Assembly (NCBI GenBank): GCA_963665005.2
Contig: CAXXTQ010000001.1
Coordinates: 1,674,001 to 1,738,000, forward strand
Direction: 5' to 3'
DNA length: 64,000 nucleotides
Source: G963665005 sp963665005
Lineage (GTDB): Bacteria > Bacillota > Clostridia > Christensenellales > SZUA-584
Positions within the stretch are counted from its first letter, which is position 1. Each line of letters begins with the position of its first letter. A program made the translations under genes and the position numbers. Positions 1 to 7,014 of this stretch are shown here, piece after piece. The notes beneath the pieces were generated by a model. That model was not told the DNA's origin and did no database searches. It worked only from the letters and a program-made list of their open reading frames with translations.

Positions 1-315
1 TCGCGAGTCTATATCCGTATATAAATTAAAAGGCCCGTCTGTCGCTTTTCTTCTAAAGTATACCAAGCGCATATAAGACGCAACAAACTCTGCGCCTGTA
101 GATTCGATAAACTCAATATACTCTTTGCTTTTTTCGCTGTCTGCAGTCTGGTCAAGCAGTTCTATGCGATAGATATACTCGCCATTGGCTGTATTTTCGA
201 AAGTATATTTGCACCACGAATAGCCGCAAAGCGCAAAGCCCTTTGATGCCATTTCGTTTAACCACGCCTCTTCTTTTTCATAATTCCAGAAAACTTTTCT
301 AACTATCTTTATCAT
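1..315 (-). CDS. DUF2812 domain protein, C-terminus cut by window edge
   Basis: The first 105 codons of a gene run off the left edge with no stop. The protein starts MIKIVRKVFWNYEKEEAWLN and continues with alternating aromatic and charged residues, as in the soluble N-terminal domain of DUF2812 proteins. In this family that domain is usually followed by membrane helices, which would lie outside the window. The ATG overlaps the TGA of the padR gene upstream (ATGA), so the two are translationally coupled. PadR-DUF2812 pairs are common in Clostridia and Bacilli; the DUF2812 partner has no established biochemical role and may modulate the regulator at the membrane (inference). Confidence 0.75.
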   Translation of the reverse strand, partial: MIKIVRKVFWNYEKEEAWLNEMASKGFALCGYSWCKYTFENTANGEYIYRIELLDQTADSEKSKEYIEFIESTGAEFVASYMRLVYFRRKATDGPFNLYTDIDSR

Positions 316-638
316 ACGCCGCCGCCTTTAAAATATATGCGTCTTCCGTTTTCGGCAAGCTCGTATAGTCTGTCGATCTCAGCGGCTACTGCTTTTTTGC
401 CGAGAGCGGTTATTATATACTCTTTTTTTCTATTGCTGTCTTTATGTAATTTGATAAATCCTTTTTGCACTAGCGTGCCAAGAGCTCCGTAAAGCGTACC
501 CGCACCAAGCGCTACCCGTCCGCCAGAGAGTTTACTTACGTTTTGCATAATTGCGTATCCGTGCATAGGACTAAAAAGACAGAGGAGTATATAGAAAACC
601 GCCTCTGTAAGCGCGCTTCTTTCTTCGTTTTTCGGCAT
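312..638 (-). CDS. PadR-family transcriptional regulator
   Basis: This 108-residue protein has the PadR winged-helix fold: an N-terminal helix set (LTEAVFYILLCLF), the signature MHGYAIMQ around residues 25-32, a recognition-helix segment GAGTLYGALGTLVQKGFI, and a charged wing (DSNRKKEY). It belongs to the short PadR class with a brief C-terminal helix. The start is supported by a GGAGGTG ribosome site 6-7 bases upstream. It probably represses its own operon through the twin dyad found over its promoter, and its stop codon overlaps the start of the DUF2812 gene. The ligand is unknown; many relatives respond to hydrophobic or antimicrobial compounds. Confidence 0.9.
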   Translation of the reverse strand: MPKNEERSALTEAVFYILLCLFSPMHGYAIMQNVSKLSGGRVALGAGTLYGALGTLVQKGFIKLHKDSNRKKEYIITALGKKAVAAEIDRLYELAENGRRIYFKGGGV

Positions 639-670
639 TTATCACACCTCCATAGCTTATATCAGCAATA

Positions 671-719
671 TATCGGGAGCCGATACATCTACTATATCGG
701 CTCCCGATATATATGTCAA
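671..719 (-). promoter_or_regulatory. padR promoter with twin palindromic operators
   Basis: On the minus strand a -35 TTGACA (719-714) and a -10 TATAGT (696-691) are 17 bases apart. Two 15-base sites occupy 671-685 (TATCGGGAGCCGATA) and 695-709 (TATCGGCTCCCGATA). Each is itself a dyad of the form TATCGG-N3-CCGATA, and the two are exact reverse complements of each other, with centres 24 bases apart. One sits in the -35/-10 spacer and the other just downstream near the start of transcription. This is the arrangement expected for autorepression by the PadR dimer encoded next to it. Confidence 0.85.
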
Positions 720-759
720 GGGAAACATGTGATGTTTGCTTAACATATCCTTGCTTTAT

Positions 760-788
760 TTGCAAACATATGTATGAAGGTTTATAAT
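760..788 (+). promoter_or_regulatory. Probable sigma-A promoter for the zinc-ribbon protein gene
   Basis: A -35-like TTGCAA (760-765) and a perfect TATAAT (783-788) are 17 bases apart, about 50 bases upstream of the ATG at 840. The gene is transcribed away from padR. Confidence 0.6.
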
Positions 789-839
789 ATATAAGAAAAA
801 TATAGTAAAAAAATAAAAAATTTTGACGGAGGGAAATTC

Positions 840-2009
840 ATGTTTTGTGGTAAATGCGGTAAACAGATAGATGATAATGTAAAGTTTTGTTTGTATTGCG
901 GAAACCCTGTAAAGCAAAGAACGGGCGGTATGCCCGCTAAAGCGGCTTCGCCCCAAGCCTCGGCTTCGAAAACTGCGCCTGCTGATAATGTGTCTAAAGA
1001 AGAAATCGCAAAAGAACAGGCTGCTCCTGCGCCCGAATCGATACAAAAACAGCAGCCGGCACAAGCGCCGAAACCAAAAGCTGAGCAAAGCGCACAGGCA
1101 CAAAAATCTGGACTTTCTGCGCCTGAATCTAAGCTTGTTCCCGAAAAAATAGTTAAACCCGAAAAAACAAAGGTTAAGAAAAAGAAAAGCGCATGGGCAT
1201 TCGTTTTTGGTTTTTTAAGCTTGTTGCTCGCTGTTGCGATAGTACTTATGGCGTTTGGTATTTTTAGTTTATCAGTTGACAGCAATGGAGTAAATATTGC
1301 TGTTAATCCGGCTCAAGCCGTGTCATCGCAGGCATCGTCAGTTGCCGCTAAAGGTTTTGAATCTCCTGAGCAAGCTATAGAATTTTTTATAGAAAAAATA
1401 AAAAGCGGCGATATTGATGGCGCGCTTGGGGCTTGCGCAAGCGGGCTGATGGCGGTTAATTACGACTATGAAAAAATGGCGGAAAGATTAAATGCTATTA
1501 TGCCTATAGTCAATGGCGCGAACGTACCCGGAAGCGAATATACCTTAGCTGCAAAATATAAAGAAACTACTTATAATACCAGTATTTTAATGCAGCTTAG
1601 CCACATTATATACGGCTTGAATTCTCAGGGAGAGAATTCCAAAGTAATTGAAGGACAGCCGCTTATGCCCATAGATGATGTGGATTTTGATGAACTCATT
1701 GGTTATTTTGATCCCGAAGTTTTAAAAGAGCTCAAAATCGTTAAGATTGATGAGCACTCTATGAATAGTGATGATAGAAATCGGGAAAATCAAAAAAAGC
1801 AGGCAGGTATTTTAGGTGCTGATACACAAGACTTCAGATCGGTTTTATATGAATACGACGGTGATTATTTCGCGGGCGGATTTACATTGATTGAGTATGA
1901 CGGCGAATGGTTTATCGTTAATATGATAGATCCGCTTTTGGGTGTTTCTGCTTATGGTACGTTACAGCCTGTTGATTCGGAGGAAGAGTTTTCTGATATG
2001 CTCGGATAA
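840..2009 (+). CDS. Zinc-ribbon, single-pass membrane protein of unknown function
   Basis: The 389-residue protein starts with a CxxC-x10-CxxC zinc ribbon (Cys3, Cys6, Cys17, Cys20). Then come a low-complexity Ala/Pro/Gln/Lys linker (about 30-115), one transmembrane helix (about 120-145), and an exported domain. The latter begins SPEQAIEFFIEKIKSGD, which resembles NTF2-like or DUF5105-type lipoprotein domains. The start has a GGAGGG ribosome site. The layout (cytosolic zinc ribbon, linker, one helix, outer domain) is common in Clostridia and suggests signalling or envelope scaffolding, but no function is known. It is monocistronic, with its own promoter and terminator. A larger protein of similar plan lies at 30302-32467. 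Confidence 0.8.
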   Translation: MFCGKCGKQIDDNVKFCLYCGNPVKQRTGGMPAKAASPQASASKTAPADNVSKEEIAKEQAAPAPESIQKQQPAQAPKPKAEQSAQAQKSGLSAPESKLVPEKIVKPEKTKVKKKKSAWAFVFGFLSLLLAVAIVLMAFGIFSLSVDSNGVNIAVNPAQAVSSQASSVAAKGFESPEQAIEFFIEKIKSGDIDGALGACASGLMAVNYDYEKMAERLNAIMPIVNGANVPGSEYTLAAKYKETTYNTSILMQLSHIIYGLNSQGENSKVIEGQPLMPIDDVDFDELIGYFDPEVLKELKIVKIDEHSMNSDDRNRENQKKQAGILGADTQDFRSVLYEYDGDYFAGGFTLIEYDGEWFIVNMIDPLLGVSAYGTLQPVDSEEEFSDMLG

Positions 2010-2018
2010 AAAATCAAA

Positions 2019-2049
2019 AAGAACCTGCCGTGTAGGCGGGTTCTTTTTT
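2019..2049. terminator. Bidirectional intrinsic terminator
   Basis: An 11-base stem (AAGAACCTGCC / GGCGGGTTCTT, one G-T wobble) with a 5-base loop is followed by T6 on the plus strand. An A-rich stretch on the other side serves the convergent CHAP gene. Confidence 0.85.
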
Positions 2050-2060
2050 GTACAAAATAT

Positions 2061-2726
2061 TCAATCGGTTAAATAGACATAGCCTGTAATATTTCTGTCT
2101 CGTATAAAATTTTCTGTACTTTCCGTTTTTAAAAGGCCGTCTGTTTCATCAAGTTTATCGTCTCTTGGCCAGTTAGCTTCGGTATAATAAACAGTGCCGC
2201 TCTGCACAAATTCAATATATACAACGTGTATATCCGATACGGCTATGCAGTCGGAACGTATGGCGTCAATATCATCCGAAGTTTCGCAGTTATCGACCGA
2301 AGTAAGCCATTCGCCTGCCATACCGCTGCCGCTAAAAGTGATAGTTTTGCCGAGCTTTTCGAGAACCCTGCCAAAACAATACCATGTGCATTGGCCTTCG
2401 TAAGAGCCTCGCGGAAATTTGTCTCCGCCGTCATAATTATCCGATCCGAAGTTTGCCAAACGCTGGCCTTTAAGGGCGCTCCATATAACAGAATCAACAC
2501 TAATACCGTCCTGCTCATTCTCTTCAGAGCTTTTATCGCCCGGCTTATCCGAAGAGGTAATGCCTTGCTCAATCTCTTTAAAAGCATTGCTGATATCTTC
2601 GCCGATATCTTTAAAAGTGTCGATATCCTCTTTCATTTTGTCAAACTTTATATTAGCCGGAAAACAGCCGGAGAGCGAAACGGCGAGAAAAATAACCGTT
2701 GTTAATGTAAGGATAAATTTTTTCAT
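2061..2726 (-). CDS. CHAP-domain lipoprotein (putative cell-wall amidase or peptidase)
   Basis: Translation from the ATG at 2726 (MKKFILTLTT, preceded by AGGTGA) is preferred over an upstream in-frame ATG. It gives a signal peptide with lipobox LSGC, so the mature protein should be anchored outside the membrane. An acidic Ser/Glu linker leads into a CHAP domain with the cysteine motif GQCTWYCFGR and a later histidine in IHVVYIE. The Trp-rich segment TEANWPRDD is also typical. CHAP enzymes cleave peptidoglycan peptides through a Cys-His pair. The gene stands alone and converges on the zinc-ribbon gene; its target bond cannot be told from sequence. Confidence 0.82.
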   Translation of the reverse strand: MKKFILTLTTVIFLAVSLSGCFPANIKFDKMKEDIDTFKDIGEDISNAFKEIEQGITSSDKPGDKSSEENEQDGISVDSVIWSALKGQRLANFGSDNYDGGDKFPRGSYEGQCTWYCFGRVLEKLGKTITFSGSGMAGEWLTSVDNCETSDDIDAIRSDCIAVSDIHVVYIEFVQSGTVYYTEANWPRDDKLDETDGLLKTESTENFIRDRNITGYVYLTD

Positions 2727-2809
2727 ATCAGTCACCTTTTTTTTAATAGTATACCATAACAAAATTCTTCGGGCATGAATGCCCTGAAATTTATACTATT
2801 TTATTTTTA

Positions 2810-2838
2810 AGGGAGCGCAGTGACTGACGAGTCTAAAC
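2810..2838 (+). repeat. Degenerate copy of the dispersed repeat (copy A)
   Basis: AGGGAGCGCAGTGACTGACGAG followed by TCTAAA resembles the right part of the GTCATTC-TGAGnGAGCG...GAATCTTA repeat seen at 3738, 4121, 34931, 35041 and 62432. It is partial and degenerate. A short palindrome, GGGCATGAATGCCC, lies just before it at 2771-2784. Confidence 0.4.
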
Positions 2839-2846
2839 ATAAATGT

Positions 2847-2876
2847 TTGAAACTTATTTGATATGTTATATATAAT
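2847..2876 (+). promoter_or_regulatory. Probable sigma-A promoter for the acetolactate decarboxylase gene
   Basis: TTGAAA (2847-2852) and TATAAT (2871-2876) are separated by 18 bases. The start codon at 2910 has an ACGGGAGG ribosome site. Confidence 0.65.
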
Positions 2877-2909
2877 ACAGAAGATGTAAAACTACGGGAG
2901 GATGTTTTT

Positions 2910-3695
2910 ATGAGAAGAAAAATAGTATTGTGGGCGGTTGTCTTTGCATTTGTTTTATCGATATTTGCAGGCTGTGCGGCCGATAGGCAAGATGAAGATA
3001 CATCGCTTTACCAGATATCCACATTGCAGGCACTTATGGTCGGCGCCTATGACGGCGAGGTTACTTGCGGGCAGATGAAACAGTACGGAGATACGGGGCT
3101 TGGTACGTTCGACGACCTAGACGGCGAGATGATAGTAATTGACGGCAAAGTCTATAAAGCGAGCGTTGACGGCAGCGTTACAGAGGTTAAAGACAGTGAG
3201 ACAGTTCCTTTTGCCAATGTCGCATACCTTACAGAAAGCGAGACGAGCGCACTGTCATTTGACGGAGGGTTTGACGGGCTTAAAGCCGCGCTCAATAAAA
3301 TGTATCCAAAGCAGAACGTGCCCGTGCTGTTTAGCATAAGCGGCGAGTTTACCGACATAGAGTACAGAAGCGTGCCCGAGCAGAAAGAGCCTTTTGCTCC
3401 GCTGACGGAAGTGGTAAAAGAGCAGGCGGTTTTCAAGAAAGAAAAAATCAGCGGAACGCTTGTCGGGTTTAGGTTTCCCGGGTTTTTAGACGACATGAAT
3501 GTGTCGGGGTTTCATCTGCATTTTATATCTGACGACAGGCAAAACGGGGGGCATCTTTTAGAGGTAGCTTCGGGAGAAGCGAAGGTTCTGGCACAGCCGC
3601 TGAATGAGCTTGCGGTGGTTTTTCCAGATAATCTTAAAAATGTTGATATGAGCGGCACGAGCGAGGATGATGTAAAAGCGGTAGAGAGCAAGTAA
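2910..3695 (+). CDS. budA: Alpha-acetolactate decarboxylase, predicted lipoprotein
   Basis: This 261-residue protein matches acetolactate decarboxylase (AlsD/BudA), which converts 2-acetolactate to acetoin. The zinc site is plain: FHLHF supplies two histidines, and a third follows 11 residues later in DRQNGGH, the same spacing as in the characterised Brevibacillus enzyme. The family's N-terminal part (STLQALMVGAYDGEVT) and FRFPGF are present. Unusually, it starts with a signal peptide ending in a lipobox, IFAGC, which predicts an exported lipid-anchored enzyme, although acetolactate is normally made in the cytosol. No acetolactate synthase or butanediol dehydrogenase gene lies nearby, so its substrate supply is unclear. 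It has its own promoter. Confidence 0.9.
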   Translation: MRRKIVLWAVVFAFVLSIFAGCAADRQDEDTSLYQISTLQALMVGAYDGEVTCGQMKQYGDTGLGTFDDLDGEMIVIDGKVYKASVDGSVTEVKDSETVPFANVAYLTESETSALSFDGGFDGLKAALNKMYPKQNVPVLFSISGEFTDIEYRSVPEQKEPFAPLTEVVKEQAVFKKEKISGTLVGFRFPGFLDDMNVSGFHLHFISDDRQNGGHLLEVASGEAKVLAQPLNELAVVFPDNLKNVDMSGTSEDDVKAVESK

Positions 3696-3737
3696 AAATA
3701 AATTTAATTGTTTTTGAATGACTGCGAAGCAGTTTCT

Positions 3738-3776
3738 GTCATTCCGAGGGAGCGCAGCGGCCCGAAGAATCTTAAA
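3738..3776 (+). repeat. Dispersed GTCATTC repeat (copy B)
   Basis: GTCATTCCGAGGGAGCGCAG followed by CGGCCCGAAGAATCTTAAA. It has the same core as copies at 4121 and 34931 and belongs to the widely seen family of short repeats reading GTCATTC-TGAGCGAAGCGAAGAATCT. It sits just upstream of the decayed membrane gene. Confidence 0.7.
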
Positions 3777-3808
3777 ATATAAGTACTGAATAATCACATA
3801 TAACAAGC

Positions 3809-4061
3809 ATGAAAAACAGCAGGTATGGTACTCGGAATAGTCGGCGGAAGCATTGAAATAGTATATTCATTTATTTTAATTATCGGCGGAGCAGTGGTTG
3901 ATAATTCTGTAGGGTTTAACGCAATTTTTAGTCTAGGATTTGTATTTTGGCTTCTCGGAATTCTTGGTTTGATAGCCGGCGGATTAGGGCTTGCAGGCGG
4001 TATAATTATCAAAAAGAAGGGTGTCATGTCTGGTATTTTTCTTAAAAGCCAAAATGAGTAA
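3809..4061 (+). pseudogene. Small membrane protein (DUF4064-like), probably a broken remnant
   Basis: The open frame from 3825 gives 78 residues with two hydrophobic segments rich in Gly/Ile (MVLGIVGGSIEIVYSF and FWLLGILGLIAGGLGLAGGI) followed by KKK, a pattern seen in DUF4064-type membrane proteins. No ribosome site precedes 3825. An ATG at 3809 would encode MKNSR and then needs one base (3824) removed to join the frame at MVLG, the expected N-terminus of such proteins. The C-terminus also stops early, after one partial hydrophobic segment. It is flanked by two direct copies of the dispersed repeat, and is most simply read as a decayed gene. Family assignment is tentative. Confidence 0.45.
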
Positions 4062-4082
4062 CATAATAATAAATTATAAAAG

Positions 4083-4108
4083 CGGACGCCATTGTGCGTC
4101 CGTTTTTT
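4083..4108 (+). terminator. Intrinsic terminator
   Basis: A 7-base stem CGGACGC / GCGTCCG with a 6-base loop is followed by T6. It follows the small membrane gene remnant. Confidence 0.75.
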
Positions 4109-4120
4109 GTAGTTGTTTCT

Positions 4121-4156
4121 GTCATTCTGAGGGAACAAAGTAATCGAATAATCTTA
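4121..4156 (+). repeat. Dispersed GTCATTC repeat (copy C)
   Basis: GTCATTCTGAGGGAACAAAG followed by TAATCGAATAATCTTAAA. It is a direct repeat of copy B. The preceding bases are also shared (AGTTTCT before B, AGTTGTTTCT before C), so the two copies bracket the remnant gene. Confidence 0.65.
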
Positions 4157-4186
4157 AAAAAAGAGCCATGCTTTCGCACCGCTCTT
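4155..4186 (-). terminator. Intrinsic terminator of the ABC exporter operon
   Basis: On the minus strand, AGAGC-(G)-GTGC, a GAAA loop, GCAT-(G)-GCTCT is followed by T7. It lies about 15 bases after the permease stop codon. Confidence 0.75.
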
Positions 4187-4200
4187 CATTCCCGAATTGT

Positions 4201-5079
4201 TTATCTTACCTTCATTTTGGACGCACGCAGGACGGACAGCCCGAAAAAGAGTACGCCTGAGCCTGCTAGTATGAGTATCATAGCAAGCGCCGAAATCTGC
4301 GTGCCTCCCGCGCTGAATGAGATTCCGTTAGATTCCATATAGTTTTGCATGACTGACGGAGGTGCACCGCCAAAAACGATCTCAAGCGGTCTTTCCATCA
4401 AAATCTGTCGAAGAAGAACGGCGCCGTGAGATATAGGTACAAACTTTATTACCGTCTGCATAGCGGCAGGCAGTACTCCCATGGGAACGTATATGCCGGC
4501 AAGAAAACCTATCATAGTTCCGATTATAGTGCTTAGCGTAGCGTAAGCGTTAGATGTCTTTATAAATGTCACTATAAAAAACATCATTGACGCAGAAGAG
4601 AATATGCAAAGCAGCATTACACCAAGAACCTTTAACAGCTGTATAAAGGTAACTAGCTCGCCGCCGCTTAAAAGTATATATCCTTCCGCGATTATTAGCG
4701 TAAATAAGCCGATAATAATGGTGATTATCCATGTCGTTAATATATAGCTTGCGACTATCTGCCGTTTTTTTATGGGAGCAACGACGAAATCGCGCAGTAT
4801 TTGTTTGTGCTGGTCATCAACCATGGTTCCGAGTGACCCGAGCGATATGGTAATGCTGCTTACGGCGATAATGCCCGCCATTATCCATGTATCGACCAAG
4901 TACCGTGCGCCTTCAATCTTTCCCGCTGTTTGTTCTATAGATTGGACTTGGATTCTTCCGAGAAACAGAGCGTAAAGCAAAATGATAATGAGAATCGAGA
5001 GAAACGAGAAAAACACGGAGATCTTATCCCTGTAGTATACTTTCATGTTTCTTTTTATAAGCTTTGCAATAACGTCCAT
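4201..5079 (-). CDS. ABC-2 type transporter permease
   Basis: This 292-residue integral membrane protein has the ABC-2 (DrrB/NodJ-like) pattern. A cytosolic N-terminus with a helix at about 23-42 is followed by an extracytoplasmic loop and a cluster of helices from about 70 to 240. The last helix lies near 268-286, followed by a basic tail. The conserved region FLAGIYVPMGVLPAAMQTVIKFVPISH is characteristic. It forms an exporter with the ATPase encoded immediately upstream: the ATPase stop is 1 base before this ATG, and the ribosome site GGAGGAA lies inside the ATPase gene. The exported compound (drug, lipid or peptide) cannot be inferred. Confidence 0.9.
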   Translation of the reverse strand: MDVIAKLIKRNMKVYYRDKISVFFSFLSILIIILLYALFLGRIQVQSIEQTAGKIEGARYLVDTWIMAGIIAVSSITISLGSLGTMVDDQHKQILRDFVVAPIKKRQIVASYILTTWIITIIIGLFTLIIAEGYILLSGGELVTFIQLLKVLGVMLLCIFSSASMMFFIVTFIKTSNAYATLSTIIGTMIGFLAGIYVPMGVLPAAMQTVIKFVPISHGAVLLRQILMERPLEIVFGGAPPSVMQNYMESNGISFSAGGTQISALAMILILAGSGVLFFGLSVLRASKMKVR

Positions 5080-5080
5080 G

Positions 5081-6004
5081 TTATTCTTCCTCCTTGATTA
5101 TCGAATGGCCCGCGATGTTTAAAAAGACATCGTCCATGTTTCCGCGGACGACCTCAAAGTTTAGAATCGTTTCTTCGCTTTCTTTTAGTATGGCGAGCGC
5201 GGCAAGGCTGTTTTCGACAGGCACGGAGATAACGCCGCGGTCGTTTTTAAACTTTAAGTTTTTGCCCGCGAGGTAAGCCTCGTAAGCGGCTGTATCTTTG
5301 GGTATAACTTTCAGATAATCTGTGCTGTATTCGAGCCTAAGGTCAGAAGGCGTGCCCTGCGCGACGATTTTGCCGTTATCTATTATTGCCACATCATCAG
5401 CTTCCGCAGCTTCTTCCATATAATGCGTAGTCAAAAATACTGTGACCTTTTTTTCTTCCTGCAAAGTTTTTACCGAGTTCCAAACGCTTCTTCTAGTGTG
5501 GGGATCAAGCCCGGTCGTAGGCTCATCAAGAAAAAGAATCTTGGGTGTGTTGATAAGCGCCCGCGCGATATCAGCACGCCGCCTTTGGCCGCCCGAGAGT
5601 TTTCCGTACCTGCGCTTTAATATGTCTTTTATTCCGGTAGCCTCGGATATCTGCTCAATGCGGCTGGTTAATGTTTTACCGGTTATTTTGTAAAAAGCGG
5701 CTCGTGTTTCAAGGTTTTCACGCACTGTCAGCAAAGAATCGAGCACAGAATCCTGAAATACCACGCCTATCATTTCTCTTATACGGCTGTCGTTTCTTCC
5801 TGTTTCATAGCCGCCGACGGTAACGCTGCCCGAAGTCATGGGCAAAAGCGTGCAAAGTATATTTATTGTAGTAGATTTGCCCGCGCCGTTCGGCCCTAAA
5901 AACGCGAAAAAAGAGCCTTCTTTGATAGAAAAAGAAATATCTTTTACTGCATTTATTTCATCATAATTTTTGCTTAAAGACTCTATCGTTATTATATTGC
6001 TCAT
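5081..6004 (-). CDS. ABC transporter ATP-binding protein
   Basis: About 307 residues from the ATG at 6004, chosen over an ATG 7 codons upstream because an AGGAG site lies 11 bases before it. Seen in order: Walker A GPNGAGKST, Q-loop GVVFQD, ABC signature LSGGQRRRADIARAL, Walker B ILFLDEPTTGLD, and the H-loop in TVFLTTHYMEEA. A C-terminal extension of about 80 residues (DUF4162-like, ending EVVRGNMDDVFLNIAGH) is typical of DrrA/CcmA-type ATPases that work with ABC-2 permeases. It is the first gene of a two-gene exporter operon ending at the hairpin near 4155. Confidence 0.93.
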   Translation of the reverse strand: MSNIITIESLSKNYDEINAVKDISFSIKEGSFFAFLGPNGAGKSTTINILCTLLPMTSGSVTVGGYETGRNDSRIREMIGVVFQDSVLDSLLTVRENLETRAAFYKITGKTLTSRIEQISEATGIKDILKRRYGKLSGGQRRRADIARALINTPKILFLDEPTTGLDPHTRRSVWNSVKTLQEEKKVTVFLTTHYMEEAAEADDVAIIDNGKIVAQGTPSDLRLEYSTDYLKVIPKDTAAYEAYLAGKNLKFKNDRGVISVPVENSLAALAILKESEETILNFEVVRGNMDDVFLNIAGHSIIKEEE

Positions 6005-6155
6005 ATTGGCAGATACTCCTGTCATGTTTTTTAAAGTAACAAACTTAATACGATATTATCATATGAAATGTATATTTCGCAATCAATATAATGTAAATTA
6101 ATAGAAATTTAAAAAAAGTCTTGGCATACTATTAACATATTTTTCATAAAATGTA

Positions 6156-6164
6156 TGTTATAAT
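6156..6164 (+). promoter_or_regulatory. Extended -10 promoter for the redox gene pair
   Basis: TGTTATAAT (TGn plus perfect TATAAT) lies about 43 bases upstream of the ATG at 6207. No convincing -35 is seen at the usual distance, as expected for extended -10 promoters. Confidence 0.5.
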
Positions 6165-6206
6165 TAATATAAATTTAAGAATAAAACTCCATGAAAGGAT
6201 ATTTGT

Positions 6207-6491
6207 ATGGTTGAGTTTACTAAAGTTGACGGAAAAGACAAAGGGGATATAAGAATTTTTGCATTGAGTACATGCATGTGGTGCAAAAAAACCAAGAAGT
6301 TTTTCAAAGATAATAACATAGCATATTCATATGTTGATGTCGATTTGCTTTCGGGCGACGAGCTTAACGAATGTCTCACTGAGCAGCTAAAATACACCGG
6401 AGAAGAGACTTATCCTCTTATTGCTATAGGCGAAGATGATTATATATTAGGCTATAATAAAGAGCGGCTTGACGAGTTGATCGGAGAATAA
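6207..6491 (+). CDS. Glutaredoxin/NrdH-family thiol oxidoreductase
   Basis: A 94-residue thioredoxin-fold protein with the active site TCMWCKK at about residues 22-28. The segments ETYPLIAIGED (cis-proline region) and ILGYNKERLDELI are at the positions expected for glutaredoxins. It is probably the substrate partner of the ferredoxin:thioredoxin-reductase-like protein encoded 4 bases downstream, taking electrons from ferredoxin rather than NADPH or glutathione (inference from the pairing). The start is preceded by GAAAGGATATTTGT, and both genes share the promoter at 6156. Confidence 0.87.
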   Translation: MVEFTKVDGKDKGDIRIFALSTCMWCKKTKKFFKDNNIAYSYVDVDLLSGDELNECLTEQLKYTGEETYPLIAIGEDDYILGYNKERLDELIGE

Positions 6492-6495
6492 GCGC

Positions 6496-6990
6496 ATGGA
6501 CAAAGAAAAAAGAGTGCAAGAGCGCATAGAGCAGATAAAAAAAGACGCGGCAAAAGGCGGCTATTTGCTAAACCCCGACAGCGAGGTCGTAAAAGGCCTG
6601 GTTGAAGGGCTTGTAGAAAACGACGAACGGTACGGCATGGAAAGCTGCCCGTGCAGGCTGTACAAAGGCGAAAAAGAGGATAATCTGGACATAGTCTGCC
6701 CTTGCATATACCGCGACGAAGATTTGGCGGAATACGGCGCGTGCTACTGCGCTTTATATGTCGCGGGCGAGAAAGACACAAAGGCAGTTAAGCAGGTGCC
6801 AGAAAGAAGGCCTTCGCTAGAAAAGCGCAAAGATAATAAAGAGAAAAAGAAAAGTGGTTTTAACGGCAGTTCGCTTGCGTATCCGGTTTTTAGGTGCAGA
6901 GTCTGCGGATATCTCTGCGCTGCAAATAATCCGCCGCGCGTGTGCCCTGTTTGCAAAGCGGCAAACGAGCGTTTCGAAAGATTTCTATAA
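6496..6990 (+). CDS. Ferredoxin:thioredoxin reductase catalytic subunit fused to a rubredoxin-like domain
   Basis: Residues about 1-90 form an FTR catalytic chain with CPC (51-53), CPC (68-70) and CYC (83-85). By comparison with the cyanobacterial enzyme, Cys51, 68, 70 and 83 should bind the 4Fe-4S cluster, and Cys53 and Cys85 should form the redox disulfide. The His of the classical CHC motif is Tyr84 here. After a Lys/Glu-rich linker, residues 132-164 form a rubredoxin-like iron site (CRVCGY ... CPVC). It lacks the variable FTR chain of chloroplast enzymes. It probably passes ferredoxin electrons to the CxxC protein encoded just upstream; the rubredoxin may act as an electron entry or exit point. 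Confidence 0.88.
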   Translation: MDKEKRVQERIEQIKKDAAKGGYLLNPDSEVVKGLVEGLVENDERYGMESCPCRLYKGEKEDNLDIVCPCIYRDEDLAEYGACYCALYVAGEKDTKAVKQVPERRPSLEKRKDNKEKKKSGFNGSSLAYPVFRCRVCGYLCAANNPPRVCPVCKAANERFERFL

Positions 6991-7014
6991 TAGTAAAATA
7001 GATATGGGGTCAAT

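Noticed and set aside
543..743. Small plus-strand open frame over the padR promoter
   Set aside because: It runs through the padR start and the operator palindromes, whose repeats create its IGSRYI repeats; not a likely gene.
2226..2705. Plus-strand open frame of 159 codons overlapping the CHAP lipoprotein
   Set aside because: It is opposite a gene with a signal peptide and a recognised catalytic motif; it has no ribosome site.
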